Position numbers and translations under genes: made by a program. Positions 1 to 8,693 of a stretch of 64,000 nucleotides of DNA are shown here, piece by piece (positions within the stretch are counted from its first letter, which is position 1; each line of letters starts with the position of its first letter). Source of the DNA: Actinomadura meyerae (GTDB lineage Bacteria; Actinomycetota; Actinomycetes; Streptosporangiales; Streptosporangiaceae); the NCBI RefSeq assembly GCF_900188445.1, contig NZ_FZOR01000010.1:1-64000 (forward strand), read 5' to 3'. The notes under the pieces were generated by a model, which worked only from the letters and a program-made list of their open reading frames with translations, searched no databases and was not told where the DNA came from.

Positions 1-88
1 GCAGGGTCGGCAGATCCCGTTGAAGGCACCAGGCCAGTCAGGCGTTGGGCCAGACCCCAGCGGGAGGCGCTCACCTACATCATCACTG

Positions 89-322
89 TCAGGCGTACTG
101 CGAGCCGAAGCCCACGCTGCGCTGCTCGTCCTCGGCGATCTCCAGGTAGCCGACGCGGGCGGCCGGGATCACGACGCGCCCGGCCCGCCGGTCCTTGAGG
201 ACCAGCACGCCGTTCGGCTCGTCGAGCGCCGCGGAGAGGGCCTCCGTCACCTCGTCGGCCGACTGCGAGGTCTCCACCACGAGTTCCTTGGCCACGTTCT
301 GCACCCCGATGCGAACCTGCAA
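89..322 (-). CDS. DUF3107 family protein
   Basis: A 77-residue protein of the actinobacterial DUF3107 family (the M. tuberculosis relative is Rv3208A/TB9.4). Its role is unknown. The N-terminus (QVRIGVQNVAKELVVE) and the GYLEI segment near residue 60 are family-typical. The start is a TTG at 322, with GGAG about 9 nt upstream and no better ATG or GTG in frame. It lies downstream of the TetR gene on the same strand, as in mycobacteria. The 163-nt gap holds a 7-bp GC stem (439-445 with 463-469). I am confident of the family; no function can be read from the sequence. The first 88 bases of the window hold no recognisable gene. Confidence 0.85.
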   Translation of the reverse strand: MQVRIGVQNVAKELVVETSQSADEVTEALSAALDEPNGVLVLKDRRAGRVVIPAARVGYLEIAEDEQRSVGFGSQYA

Positions 323-485
323 CGCGCTGCTCCAGTCGTCCGTGTGCGTCCCGCCGACCGCCGGCGGGTCCCTCCCCCGATGGTCGCACGGAGATCACCC
401 GGCGCGCGGGCGGCCGGTTGTGCCGAGGGTGAACGCCGCGGTCCGGCCGCACGGCGGCGGCGCGGACCGGACGTGCGGCGCCGGT

Positions 486-1118
486 TCAGCCCTGGTCGGT
501 CGTGCGCGGGAAACCGGAGATGCCGCGCCAGGCCAGCCGGGCGATGATCTTCTCGGCGGTGTCCTTCGGGATCGCGCGGTGCTGGGAGAGCCAGAACCGG
601 GCGCTGACCTCCGCCATGCCGACCAGGCCCATGCCGAGCAGGTGCGCCTCCTCGGCGGGGGCGTTGGTGTCCTCGGCGATGACCTGCGCGATCATCTCCG
701 CGCACTGCTGGTTGGCGCGGTCGACGCGGGCCCGGACGGGCGCCACGTTGCGCAGGTCGGACTCGAAGACGAGCCGGTAGGCCTCGCCGTCGCCCGCCAC
801 GAAGTCGTAGAAGGCCTGCATGCTCGCCTGGACGCGCAGCTTGTTGTCCGTGGTGGACTCCAGCGCCTCCCGGACGATCCGCACCAGGTTCTCGGCGTGC
901 TCGTCCAGCAGGGCCAGGTACAGCTCCAGCTTGCCCGGGAAGTGCTGGTAGAGCACGGGTTTGCTGACGCCTGCGCGCTCGGCGATCTCGTCCATCGCCG
1001 CAGCGTGGTACCCCTGCGCGACGAACACCTCCTGGGCCGCGCCGAGCAGCTGCCTGCGGCGCGCCAGCCGCGGCAGCCGCGTACCGCGGGGGCGGGCGTC
1101 CGGGGTCGCGGTCACCAC
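486..1118 (-). CDS. TetR/AcrR family transcriptional regulator
   Basis: A 210-residue TetR-type repressor. The DNA-binding domain is at about residues 20-66, with the helix-turn-helix MDEIAERAGVSKPVLYQHF. The rest is an all-helical ligand and dimer domain typical of the family. The start is GTG at 1118 behind a GGAGAG site. The gene sits directly upstream of DUF3107, the same pairing as Rv3208-Rv3208A. A perfect inverted repeat at 1166-1181 lies between its -10 box and start codon, so autorepression is likely. The ligand is unknown. Confidence 0.9.
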   Translation of the reverse strand: MVTATPDARPRGTRLPRLARRRQLLGAAQEVFVAQGYHAAAMDEIAERAGVSKPVLYQHFPGKLELYLALLDEHAENLVRIVREALESTTDNKLRVQASMQAFYDFVAGDGEAYRLVFESDLRNVAPVRARVDRANQQCAEMIAQVIAEDTNAPAEEAHLLGMGLVGMAEVSARFWLSQHRAIPKDTAEKIIARLAWRGISGFPRTTDQG

Positions 1119-1165
1119 ACTCTCCGATCACCGAATCGTCGCGGCGGGTGGGGGTCGTCCGCCGC

Positions 1166-1188
1166 GTGTGAACAATCACACCATCCTA
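1166..1188 (-). promoter_or_regulatory. TetR promoter and probable autoregulatory operator
   Basis: On the minus strand a TAGGAT -10 box (1183-1188) is followed at once by a perfect inverted repeat, GTGTGA-N4-TCACAC (1166-1181). This is 48 nt upstream of the TetR start. The placement over the expected transcription start is what a TetR operator would show. No convincing -35 is seen. The -10 and the palindrome are visible; autoregulation is inferred. Confidence 0.5.
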
Positions 1189-1328
1189 CGCGTGGGTAAC
1201 TCCGTCGGGCACATTCTCGCCGCGGCGGCGTTCCTTCGCGCAGGTCAGTGTATTCCCGCCGGGGCGGTCGCCACCCCGCCCCGGCCGTGTCCGAGAACCT
1301 TCCCGCCTGTGCCTGAGGCCGGCGCCGG

Positions 1329-1523
1329 TCACCGGTCGTAGTCGTCCTCGTCGACCGGCACCTCGAGCCGCTGCTCGGCGGCGTCGGCCTCGTTCGCCTC
1401 GTCCGGCAGGGGGGCGGCGACGGGGCCGTCGGCCACCTCGTCGAGCGCGGCGCGCTGCTCGGCGGCGTCGGCCTCGTTGGCCTCAACGGGCGCCTGCCGG
1501 TCCAGGTCGTCGGTCTCGCTCAT
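1329..1523 (-). CDS. Small acidic protein with internal repeat
   Basis: A 64-residue, strongly acidic protein of unknown function. It contains the element EANEADAAEQR twice (about residues 14-24 and 42-52) and ends PVDEDDYDR. No cysteines, membrane segment or signal peptide. It overlaps the 3' end of the flavoprotein gene upstream by 41 nt in another frame, so the two are probably cotranscribed and translationally linked. The ATG at 1523 has GGAGGA about 6 nt upstream. Codon use matches its neighbours, which supports a real gene. Confidence 0.6.
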   Translation of the reverse strand: MSETDDLDRQAPVEANEADAAEQRAALDEVADGPVAAPLPDEANEADAAEQRLEVPVDEDDYDR

Positions 1524-2910
1524 CTCGGTCCTCCTCCGATGTGCCGTCCTCCGATGTGGCGTCGCGCAGCCGCTCAGCCAGCTCCCGCAGCGGCGCCTCG
1601 ACGGCCTCGCCGTAGGTCGGGAACGGGTGGACGACGTCGGCGAGCAGGCTCAGCGGCGTCTCCGCGCGGATGGCCAGAGCGATCTCGCTCATCCACTCCT
1701 CGGCGTGGCGGCCGGCCGCGGCGGCGCCGACGAGCAGCCCGCGGGAGCGGTCGGCGTACAGTTCGACGCGGCCGCGCTCGTCGGCCTCCACCGTCGCCCG
1801 CGCCGTCGCCGCGAGGTCGTACCCGGCCGTGAGGAGGTCTATGCGGAGTTCCGCGGCCCGCCTGGGCGAAATCCCCACCGAATAGACGGAGGGCGAGGTG
1901 TGGACGACGCGCGGGATCGCGCGGTAGTCGGCCTCCCGGCGCTGCCCGAGGAGGTTCGACAGGACGATCTGCGCCTGGTAGCGGGCGGCGTGCGTGGTAC
2001 GGGCGATGCCCGTGACGTCACCGGCCGCCCACACACCCCCCGTACGGGCCGGCACCCGGCAGGTCTCATCCACGGGGATGCCTTCGCCGGGGGAGAGGGC
2101 GACGCCGAGGCCCTCCAGCCCGAGGCCCGCCACGCGGGGCCGGCGCCCCGCGGCGACGAGGACGCGGTCGGCGTCGAGCGTCCCGCCGTCCGACAGCCAG
2201 AGCCGCACGCCGACGTCCTTGCGCTCGACGTTGCCGACGGCGGCGCCGAGCCGCAGGTCGACGCCCATCCGGCGCAGCGCGTCGGCGATCACCTCGCCCG
2301 CGAACGGCGCCTCCGCGGTCAGCAGCCGGCCGGACGCCTCCACGACCGCGACCTGCGACCCGAACGCGGCGTACACCTGGGCCAGCTCGCAGCCGACCGG
2401 GCCGCCGCCGAGGATCACCAGCCGGCGCGGCAGGTCGGGCACCGACAGCGCCTCCGCGCTCGTCCACAGCGGGACGTCGGCGAGCCCCTCGACGGGCGGG
2501 ATCACCGGCTCGCTGCCGGTGCAGACGACGAGGTCGCCGTAGCCGTGCACCGCCCCGTCCACCTCGACGCGCCCCGGTTCGAGGACGCGGCCCCGGCCGC
2601 GCAGCACGGTGACGCCGGCCTCGGCCATCCGCGCGACGGCCGGATCGTCGCCGCGGTGCCCGGCGGGATCGCCCCGCCGCCCGGCCAGCTCGTCGCGGCG
2701 CGCCAGCGCCATCTCCCAGGTCTCCCCGCGCCGCGCCGACGCCAGCAGCGACTTGGACGGCACGCACGCGAAGTACGGCGACTCCCCGCCGACCAGGCGG
2801 TCCTCGACGAGGGCGACGTCCCGGCCGGCGCGGGCGAGCCCCGCCGCGACCAGTTCCCCCGCCGTCCCGCCGCCGAGGACCACGGCGTCGTAGTGGTGGT
2901 TCTGCGACAC
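1483..2910 (-). CDS. FAD/NAD(P)-dependent disulfide-reductase-like oxidoreductase
   Basis: About 475 residues, class I flavoprotein disulfide reductase fold (dihydrolipoamide dehydrogenase or mercuric reductase family). The FAD loop GGGTAGE is near residue 13, the NAD(P) loop GGGPVGCE in the middle, AAGDVTG precedes the dimerisation domain, and the C-terminal part has HPFPTYGE. The usual redox motif CxxxxC reads SPYFACVPSK, so the first cysteine is replaced by serine and normal disulfide exchange is doubtful. The GTG at 2910 is chosen because GGAAGAG lies just upstream; an in-frame ATG at 2997 would add an unlikely 29-residue extension. The substrate is unknown. Confidence 0.8.
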   Translation of the reverse strand: MSQNHHYDAVVLGGGTAGELVAAGLARAGRDVALVEDRLVGGESPYFACVPSKSLLASARRGETWEMALARRDELAGRRGDPAGHRGDDPAVARMAEAGVTVLRGRGRVLEPGRVEVDGAVHGYGDLVVCTGSEPVIPPVEGLADVPLWTSAEALSVPDLPRRLVILGGGPVGCELAQVYAAFGSQVAVVEASGRLLTAEAPFAGEVIADALRRMGVDLRLGAAVGNVERKDVGVRLWLSDGGTLDADRVLVAAGRRPRVAGLGLEGLGVALSPGEGIPVDETCRVPARTGGVWAAGDVTGIARTTHAARYQAQIVLSNLLGQRREADYRAIPRVVHTSPSVYSVGISPRRAAELRIDLLTAGYDLAATARATVEADERGRVELYADRSRGLLVGAAAAGRHAEEWMSEIALAIRAETPLSLLADVVHPFPTYGEAVEAPLRELAERLRDATSEDGTSEEDRDERDRRPGPAGAR

Positions 2911-3016
2911 TGCTCTTCCTTCCGCCCCGCTCGGTGTCCCCGCGTCCATGGTGGCGGATCCGGTCCCGGAGCGTGCCGGTTCGAACACATAGGGCATGCG
3001 AATCGGGGCGGGATTC

Positions 3017-3925
3017 TCAGGGCAGCGGCCGGTGGTCCTTCAGGATCGGCTCCAGGAGGTCGCCGTGCTCGTCCACTCGGTCCAGCACCTCGGCGGGGGA
3101 GAAGACGAGGTCGGCGGCGTCCTCGCAGTATTCGAGCTCGTCCCAGGTGACGGGCGTCGAGACGGACGGGCGGCTCGCCGCGCGCAGGGAGTACGGCGCG
3201 ACGGTCGTCTTCGCCGGGTTGTTCTGGCTCCAGTCGACGAAGACCTTGCCCTTGCGCAGGCGCTTCTCCATCTTCGCCACGACGAGGTCGGGGTGCTCCA
3301 TGGCGAGACGCTCCGCGATGCCCTTGGCGTACCGCGAGGTCTGCTCGGCCTCCTTCGGCTCCTTGACGGGGACGTAGATGTGCAGGCCCTTCTTGCCGCT
3401 GGTCTTCGGGTACGCCTCCAGGCCGTCCTCGCCGAGCAGCTCCTCCAGCAGCAGCGCCACCTTGCACGCCTCGATGACCGTCGCGGGCGGGCCCGGGTCG
3501 AGGTCGAAGACGAGGAGGTCGGGGGCGTGCACCTTGCCGCGCGGCCCCACCTTCCACTGCGGGATGTGCAGTTCCAGGGCCGCGAGGTTCGCGCACCACA
3601 CGAGCGTGGGCAGGTCGTCGACCACGATGTAGTCGACCGTCTCGCGGCCCCGGGTGCTGCCGGGGCTCGGCACGGTCGCGGTGCGGATCCAGTCCGGGGT
3701 GTGGGACGGCGCGTTCTTCTCGTAGAACTTGCCGCCGTCGACGCCGTCCGGCCAGCGGATCCGGGTGGCGGCCCGGTCCTTCAGGTGCGGCAGCATCACC
3801 GGGGCGATGCGCGCGTAGTAGTCGATGACCTCGCCCTTGGTGAACTCCGGGTAGAGGGTCTTGTCGAGGTTGGACAGCGAGAGCTGCCGCCCGTCCACTT
3901 CCACGGTCGTCTTCTCGCCGCTCAC
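3017..3925 (-). CDS. ligD: NHEJ DNA polymerase domain protein, LigD type
   Basis: A 302-residue stand-alone LigD polymerase domain (archaeo-eukaryotic primase fold). In bacterial non-homologous end joining it fills and adds (ribo)nucleotides at broken ends. The metal-binding motif LLVFDLDPG, the SGKKGLHIYVP motif and the C-terminal DWSQNNPAKTTVAPYS block are all present, so the active site looks intact. It has no ligase or phosphoesterase domain. The ligase gene lies 33 nt upstream on the same strand, and Ku is divergent beyond that, so the three form an NHEJ locus. Confidence 0.9.
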   Translation of the reverse strand: MSGEKTTVEVDGRQLSLSNLDKTLYPEFTKGEVIDYYARIAPVMLPHLKDRAATRIRWPDGVDGGKFYEKNAPSHTPDWIRTATVPSPGSTRGRETVDYIVVDDLPTLVWCANLAALELHIPQWKVGPRGKVHAPDLLVFDLDPGPPATVIEACKVALLLEELLGEDGLEAYPKTSGKKGLHIYVPVKEPKEAEQTSRYAKGIAERLAMEHPDLVVAKMEKRLRKGKVFVDWSQNNPAKTTVAPYSLRAASRPSVSTPVTWDELEYCEDAADLVFSPAEVLDRVDEHGDLLEPILKDHRPLP

Positions 3926-3958
3926 GCGTCGCCTCCGGAGGGTTCGGCGCGCGCCGGT

Positions 3959-4933
3959 CTACTGCTCACTCGTGACCTCCAGGGGGTCTTTGTCGTCACG
4001 CAGGCCCCGCCAGGACGGGAAGCGGAGGCGGCCGTCCCGGGTGCGGGCGCTGTAGGCGACCTCCCCGACGAGCAGTGGCTCAACCCATTGCGCGTCTTTG
4101 GCGAACTCGCGCGGGACGGCCTCGTCGTAGGGGCTCGTGGGGCGGCGCAGCGGCCACAGGGTCTCGTACAGCTCGTCCAGGGCGCGGTCGGTGAAGCCCG
4201 TGCCGACGTGGCCGACGAAGCCCAGCATGCCCTTCACGTCGTACTCGCCGAGGAGCAGCGAGCCCACTCCGCCCTCCCGGCGTCCCTTGCCGGGCTTCCA
4301 CCCGCAGATGACGACCTCGCGCGTCATGAAGTTCTTCACCTTGCGCCAGAAGTCGACGCGGCGTCCCGGCCGGTACGGGGAGTCGAGCCGCTTGGCGAGG
4401 ACGCCCTCCAGACGCTGCTCGCGGGTGAAGGCGAGTAACTCGCGCACCTGCGTGGCGTCCGCGCCGTGCAGGTACGGGGGGACCTCCACGGGACCGGTTC
4501 CGGCCAGGTCCAGGTCGGCCAGCAGCGACCGGCGGTCGGTGTACGGCAGGTCGTAGAGGAGGTGCCCGTCCAGGTACAGCACGTCGAAGACGACGTACCG
4601 GACGGGGACGAGGCGGATCAGCCGGGCGTCGGGGTGCTCGACGTGCATCCGCCGCTGGAGGCGCTCGAAGCTCGGCCGCCCCGCGTCGAAGGCGACGACC
4701 TCGCCGTCCAGCACGACGTCGTGGTCGGGCAGCAGGTCGGCCAGGGCGGACAGCTCCGGGTACCGCCCGGTCACGTCGCCGCCGCGCCGCCCGCCGGCCC
4801 GCACGCCGTCCGCGGAGACGTGCGCCAGGACGCGGACCCCGTCCCACTTCAGCTCCAGGCCCCAGTGCTCGCCGTCGGGGGGCAGCTCCCCGGTGGCGGC
4901 CATCATGGGCTCAACGGGCCACGGCATGGTCAT
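3959..4933 (-). CDS. ATP-dependent DNA ligase (LigC/LigD ligase-domain type)
   Basis: A 324-residue ATP-dependent ligase that should seal ends during NHEJ. The nucleotidyl motif ELKWDGVR puts the adenylated lysine at K29. Other ligase motifs visible are VLDGEVVAF, YVVFDVLYLDG, GVLAKRLDSPYRPG and WRKVKNF. An OB-fold domain follows (about 210-320). The length is normal for a stand-alone LigC-type enzyme. The start is ATG at 4933. It shares an operon with the polymerase gene and is divergent from ku, with 112 bp between. Confidence 0.9.
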   Translation of the reverse strand: MTMPWPVEPMMAATGELPPDGEHWGLELKWDGVRVLAHVSADGVRAGGRRGGDVTGRYPELSALADLLPDHDVVLDGEVVAFDAGRPSFERLQRRMHVEHPDARLIRLVPVRYVVFDVLYLDGHLLYDLPYTDRRSLLADLDLAGTGPVEVPPYLHGADATQVRELLAFTREQRLEGVLAKRLDSPYRPGRRVDFWRKVKNFMTREVVICGWKPGKGRREGGVGSLLLGEYDVKGMLGFVGHVGTGFTDRALDELYETLWPLRRPTSPYDEAVPREFAKDAQWVEPLLVGEVAYSARTRDGRLRFPSWRGLRDDKDPLEVTSEQ

Positions 4934-5045
4934 GTACGCGTCTTACCCGGTCCCGCCCCGCAGAAAAGGATCAACGGCTCGTTCTGGCGCAAATCACGGG
5001 AGGTTGCGACGCTAGGAGCCGGATCGCGCGGGGTAAGGACGGAGC

Positions 5046-5942
5046 ATGCGGAGTATCTGGAAGGGCGCGATCTCGTTCGGGCTGGTGACCATACCGGTGA
5101 AGCTCTATTCGGCGACCGAGCAGAGGGACGTCAGCTTCCACCAGGTGCACCGGAAGGACGGCGGCCGCATCAAGTACAAGCGCGTCTGCCAGATCGACGG
5201 CGAGGAGGTGCCGTACTCCGACATCGCCAAGGGGTACGAGCTGCCGTCCGGCGAGATGGTCATCCTCACCGACGAGGACTTCGCCGAGCTGCCGCTGTCG
5301 TCGAGCCGCCGGATCGACGTCCTGCAGTTCGTGGAGCAGGAGGAGGTCGACCCGATCTACTTCGCGAAGTCCTACTACCTGGAGCCGGACGCGCAGGGCG
5401 CCAAGCCGTACGTGCTGCTGCGCGACGCGCTGGAGAACTCCGGGCAGGTCGCGGTCGTGAAGATCGCCCTGCGGCAGCGCGAGTCGCTCGCCACGCTGCG
5501 CGTCCGCAACGGCGTGTTCGTGCTGGAGACGATGCTCTGGCCGGACGAGGTCCGCACCCCGGACTTCCCGTTCCTGGACGAGGACATCGAGATCCGCAAG
5601 CAGGAGCTGTCGATGGCCACGTCGCTGATCGAGTCGATGGAGGGCGAGTTCGACCCGTCGGAGTACAAGGACGCCTACCGCGAGGCGCTCCAGGCGGTCA
5701 TCGACGCCAAGGTGGAGGGCCGGGAGGTCACCCGGCCGGAGGAGGCCGAGGAGGAGCCCGCCGCCGACCTGCTCAGCGCCCTGCGCGCCAGCGTCGAGGC
5801 CGCCAAGAAGAGCCGCGGCGAGAAGGACGGCAAGGCGGCGTCCGGCCGGGGGGCCGCCAAGAAGCCCGCCGCACGCAAGTCGCCGGCGAAGTCCGGCGCG
5901 AAGAAGGAGCCCGCGAAGAGCCGGAGCCGCAAGTCGGCCTGA
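5046..5942 (+). CDS. ku: Ku DNA end-binding protein
   Basis: A 298-residue bacterial Ku, which forms a homodimeric ring on DNA double-strand ends and recruits LigD. The N-terminus (RSIWKGAISFGLVTIPVKLY) and the core up to about residue 210 are family-typical. The last 45 or so residues are a low-complexity Lys/Ala/Ser tail (AAKKSRGEKDGKAA and similar), as in actinobacterial Ku proteins where the basic tail contacts DNA. The start is ATG at 5046 with GGACGGAG upstream. It is divergent from the polymerase and ligase genes. Confidence 0.95.
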   Translation: MRSIWKGAISFGLVTIPVKLYSATEQRDVSFHQVHRKDGGRIKYKRVCQIDGEEVPYSDIAKGYELPSGEMVILTDEDFAELPLSSSRRIDVLQFVEQEEVDPIYFAKSYYLEPDAQGAKPYVLLRDALENSGQVAVVKIALRQRESLATLRVRNGVFVLETMLWPDEVRTPDFPFLDEDIEIRKQELSMATSLIESMEGEFDPSEYKDAYREALQAVIDAKVEGREVTRPEEAEEEPAADLLSALRASVEAAKKSRGEKDGKAASGRGAAKKPAARKSPAKSGAKKEPAKSRSRKSA

Positions 5943-5981
5943 CCCTTCGGAGAGGTCTTCACTCGTCGCGGCGGGCGGTGC

Positions 5982-6287
5982 TCAGTTGTCGCGGCGGGCG
6001 GTGAGGACGCGGCCGAGCACCGCCGCGGCGCCGGACGGGTCGGAGCACGGCCCGATCCGCTCGCCCCAGCCGTAGAAGTAGGCCCAGGAGCCGCCGCCGG
6101 TTCCCTCGGGCGCCGCGATGACGCTCTCGTTGATCCGGCGCATGCGCGGGTCGGCGACGAGCGCGGACGGGCGGCGGCCGGCGGGCGCGGTCACCTCGAC
6201 CGACCAGCCCGCGGCCCGCAGGGCGCCGGTGAGCCGCTCCAGGTGCTCGAGCTCCGCCTCGGCGTCGATGATCGCATGCGTGGACAT
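5982..6287 (-). CDS. Hypothetical protein, 101 aa
   Basis: A protein of unknown function starting MSTHAIIDAEAELEHLERL. It has an N-terminal amphipathic helix and a later segment rich in Trp, Tyr and Gly (GGGSWAYFYGWGERIG). No transmembrane helix or metal motif. The ATG at 6287 is chosen over a longer frame because GGGGAGG lies 4 nt upstream. Its 3' end, including the stop, is re-copied: 16 identical bases recur at 5965-5980 and 5988-6003 with a 23-bp period. Confidence 0.7.
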   Translation of the reverse strand: MSTHAIIDAEAELEHLERLTGALRAAGWSVEVTAPAGRRPSALVADPRMRRINESVIAAPEGTGGGSWAYFYGWGERIGPCSDPSGAAAVLGRVLTARRDN

Positions 6288-6387
6288 GGTGCCTCCCCAA
6301 GGACATCCGTGCGCTTGTGGAATGGGATCCGCCGGACGGGAGCCGTCGCGGTACGCGTCACGCGAGCCGGTGCCGGTGGAATGCCGT

Positions 6388-8550
6388 TCAGTCTCGCGCC
6401 GCCTCGAGGGGGACCACAAGCGGTTTCCGCGGATTGGTGACCGGCGCTTCACGGATTCCGTACCTGCCGTAGAGGCGCGCCAGAGGTCCGGGCGCCCACC
6501 AGTTCGCGCGGCCCATCAGCCGCATCGCCGCGGGGACGAGCAGCGCCCGCACGATCGTCGCGTCCAGCAGCACCGCGACCGCCATCCCGACCCCCACCAT
6601 CTTGATCATCGTGATGCCGGAGGTGGCGAACGCGCCGATCACGACGATGAACAGCAGCGCCGCGCTGGTGATGATCCCGCCGGTGCGCTGCATGCCGGCG
6701 GCGACGGCGGCGGTGTTGGAGCCGGTCAGGTCGTACTGCTCGCGGACCCGCGACAGCAGGAAGACCTCGTAGTCCATCGAGATGCCGAACAGCATCACCA
6801 GCATCAGGATCGGCATGGCGGGCGCGATGGCGCTCAGCGGCGTGAAGCCGAGCAGGCCGGACAGGTGCCCGTCCTGGAAGACCAGGACGACGGCGCCGAA
6901 GGTGGCCGACAGCGACAGCACGTTCATCACGATCGCCTTCAGCGGCAGCACCACCGACCCGAACGCCAGGAACAGCAGCAGGAACGTCGCGCCCCCGACC
7001 AGCAGCCCCAGCCACGGCAGGGTGCCGCCGAGCCCGCCGACCTCGTCCACCACGTCGGCGGTGGCGCCGCCCACGTGGACCTGCGCGCCCGGCGGCGCCG
7101 CGGCGTCGCGCACCTCCCGCACGAGGTCGCGGGCGGTGTCGGAGTAGGGGGCGGCGTCGTAGCGGACGGCGATCCGCGTCGTCGAGCCCTCGGCGCCGGT
7201 GACGGTGGCCTCGGCGGCGCCGGGCAGCGCGGCCAGGCGGTCGGTGAACGCGTCGATCGCGGCCCGGTCGGACGTTCCCGTGACGATCGCGTCGACCGGG
7301 GTGGTGGCGTTGCGGGGGAAGTTCGCGTCCAGGGCCTCGGCGACGGCGCGGGCGTCGGTGCCGGCGGGCAGCGCGGCGGCGTCGACTCCGCCCCAGTTGA
7401 TGCGCAGGAACGGGACGCCCAGCGCCAGCAGCAGCGCCACCGTCGCGACGGCGTAGACGACCGGGCGGCGCATGACGCTGTGCGCGAGCCGCCCCCACCA
7501 GCCCCGGGACGTCTCCCGCCGGCGCAGCAGCGGCAGCGCGTCGACCTTCGGGCCGAGGACGGCGAGCACCGCCGGCAGCACGGTCAGCGCGCCGACCATG
7601 CAGACGAAGACGGTGGCGATGCCGCCGTAGCCCATCGAGACCAGGAAGTTCTGATCGAACAGGAGCAGCCCGGACAGCGAGATCGCGACCGTGACGCCCG
7701 ACACCGCGACGGTGCGGCCCGCGGTGCTCATCGTCGCGGCCAGGGCGTCCTCGGGGGAGGCGCCGTCGCGCCTGAGCTCCTCCCGGAAGCGGCTCACGAC
7801 GAACAGCCCGTAGTCGATCGCGAGGCCGAGCCCGAGGAAGGTGGTGATGTTCACCGCGAAGATCGACACATCGGTCGCGTACGCCAGCGCGTGCAGCGCG
7901 GTGAACGAGCCGAGGATGGCGAAGCCGCCGACCAGCAGCGGCAGGCTCGCCGCGACCAGCCCGCCGAAGATCAGCACGAGCAGGACGAGCAGCACGGGCA
8001 TCGCGATGGCCTCGGCGCGGGTGATGTCGGCGGTGACGCGCTCGTCGATGGCGGCCGAGGTCGCGACCGGCCCGCCGGCCTTCGCGGTGAGGCCGCCGCC
8101 GACCTCGGCCAGCTCGTCCTTGATCGCCTGGTAGGAGTCCGCCCGCGCGGCCTCGTCGGCGCCCGCCAGCTCCAGCACGGCGTAGGTGGACGTGCGGTCG
8201 CCGCTGACGAGCTGCGGAGCCCTGGTCGTCCAGTAGGTGTCGACCGAGGCGACCTTGTCCGGCGGCAGGGCGCCGAGCGCCCGCTCGACCGACGCCCGGT
8301 AGGACGGATCGTCGACCGTGCGCCCGCCCTGGTAGAGGACCACCACGTCGGCCGTGTCCCGCCCGAGGGCCTGCTCGGCGATCCGGGTGGCGCGGGTGCT
8401 CTCGCTTCCGGGCGTCTCGAAGCCGCCGGCCGAGGACAGCGCGCCGAACACGCCCGTTCCCCACACGCCCGCGAAGACGAGGGCGGCGCCGGCGGCCGCC
8501 AGGACCCAGCGGCGCCGCCGGTGGACCCACCGGCCCCATCGCTCGAACAT
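6388..8550 (-). CDS. MMPL family (RND) transporter, copy 1
   Basis: A 720-residue MMPL/RND membrane transporter. There is one helix at the N-terminus, an external domain, a first bundle with GLAIDYGLFVVSRFREE, a second external domain (about 370-500) and a second bundle with GISMDYEVFLLSR. The paired Asp-Tyr motifs are the proton-relay sites of the family. The substrate is likely a lipid or hydrophobic compound, as in other MMPL proteins. It closely resembles the next gene upstream throughout. The ATG at 8550 has GGGGAG 6 nt upstream. There is 143 nt before the second copy. Confidence 0.9.
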   Translation of the reverse strand: MFERWGRWVHRRRRWVLAAAGAALVFAGVWGTGVFGALSSAGGFETPGSESTRATRIAEQALGRDTADVVVLYQGGRTVDDPSYRASVERALGALPPDKVASVDTYWTTRAPQLVSGDRTSTYAVLELAGADEAARADSYQAIKDELAEVGGGLTAKAGGPVATSAAIDERVTADITRAEAIAMPVLLVLLVLIFGGLVAASLPLLVGGFAILGSFTALHALAYATDVSIFAVNITTFLGLGLAIDYGLFVVSRFREELRRDGASPEDALAATMSTAGRTVAVSGVTVAISLSGLLLFDQNFLVSMGYGGIATVFVCMVGALTVLPAVLAVLGPKVDALPLLRRRETSRGWWGRLAHSVMRRPVVYAVATVALLLALGVPFLRINWGGVDAAALPAGTDARAVAEALDANFPRNATTPVDAIVTGTSDRAAIDAFTDRLAALPGAAEATVTGAEGSTTRIAVRYDAAPYSDTARDLVREVRDAAAPPGAQVHVGGATADVVDEVGGLGGTLPWLGLLVGGATFLLLFLAFGSVVLPLKAIVMNVLSLSATFGAVVLVFQDGHLSGLLGFTPLSAIAPAMPILMLVMLFGISMDYEVFLLSRVREQYDLTGSNTAAVAAGMQRTGGIITSAALLFIVVIGAFATSGITMIKMVGVGMAVAVLLDATIVRALLVPAAMRLMGRANWWAPGPLARLYGRYGIREAPVTNPRKPLVVPLEAARD

Positions 8551-8582
8551 CCGCCGCTCCCCGCCCGCCCGCCCGGTGCTAC

Positions 8583-8619
8583 GTCAAGCAGGGTAAACAC
8601 CGTTTTGTACTGCTTTGAC
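8583..8619. promoter_or_regulatory. Probable operator upstream of MMPL copy 1
   Basis: Imperfect inverted repeat GTCAAGCAG (8583-8591) and CTGCTTTGAC (8610-8619) enclosing AAAC-ACC-GTTT. The 9-mer ACACCGTTT (8597-8605) also occurs, in reverse orientation, in the promoter of MMPL copy 2 (10896-10904). A possible TACCCT -10 box on the minus strand falls inside. Probably a binding site for the nearby TetR regulator; this is inference. Confidence 0.35.
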
Positions 8620-8693
8620 ACGATTCAGTGGCCGGTGGTCGCGACCACCGGCCACCGAAGCGGCCCGCCCGGATCCGGGCGAGCGGTTCGGGC

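Noticed and set aside
1-88. Possible gene end at the left edge
   Set aside because: No frame with family similarity or convincing coding bias could be recognised in these 88 bases.
3017-4933. A broken (frameshifted) full-length LigD
   Set aside because: Polymerase and ligase are complete, separate domains with their own starts and a 33-nt gap; split LigD/LigC genes are common in actinomycetes.
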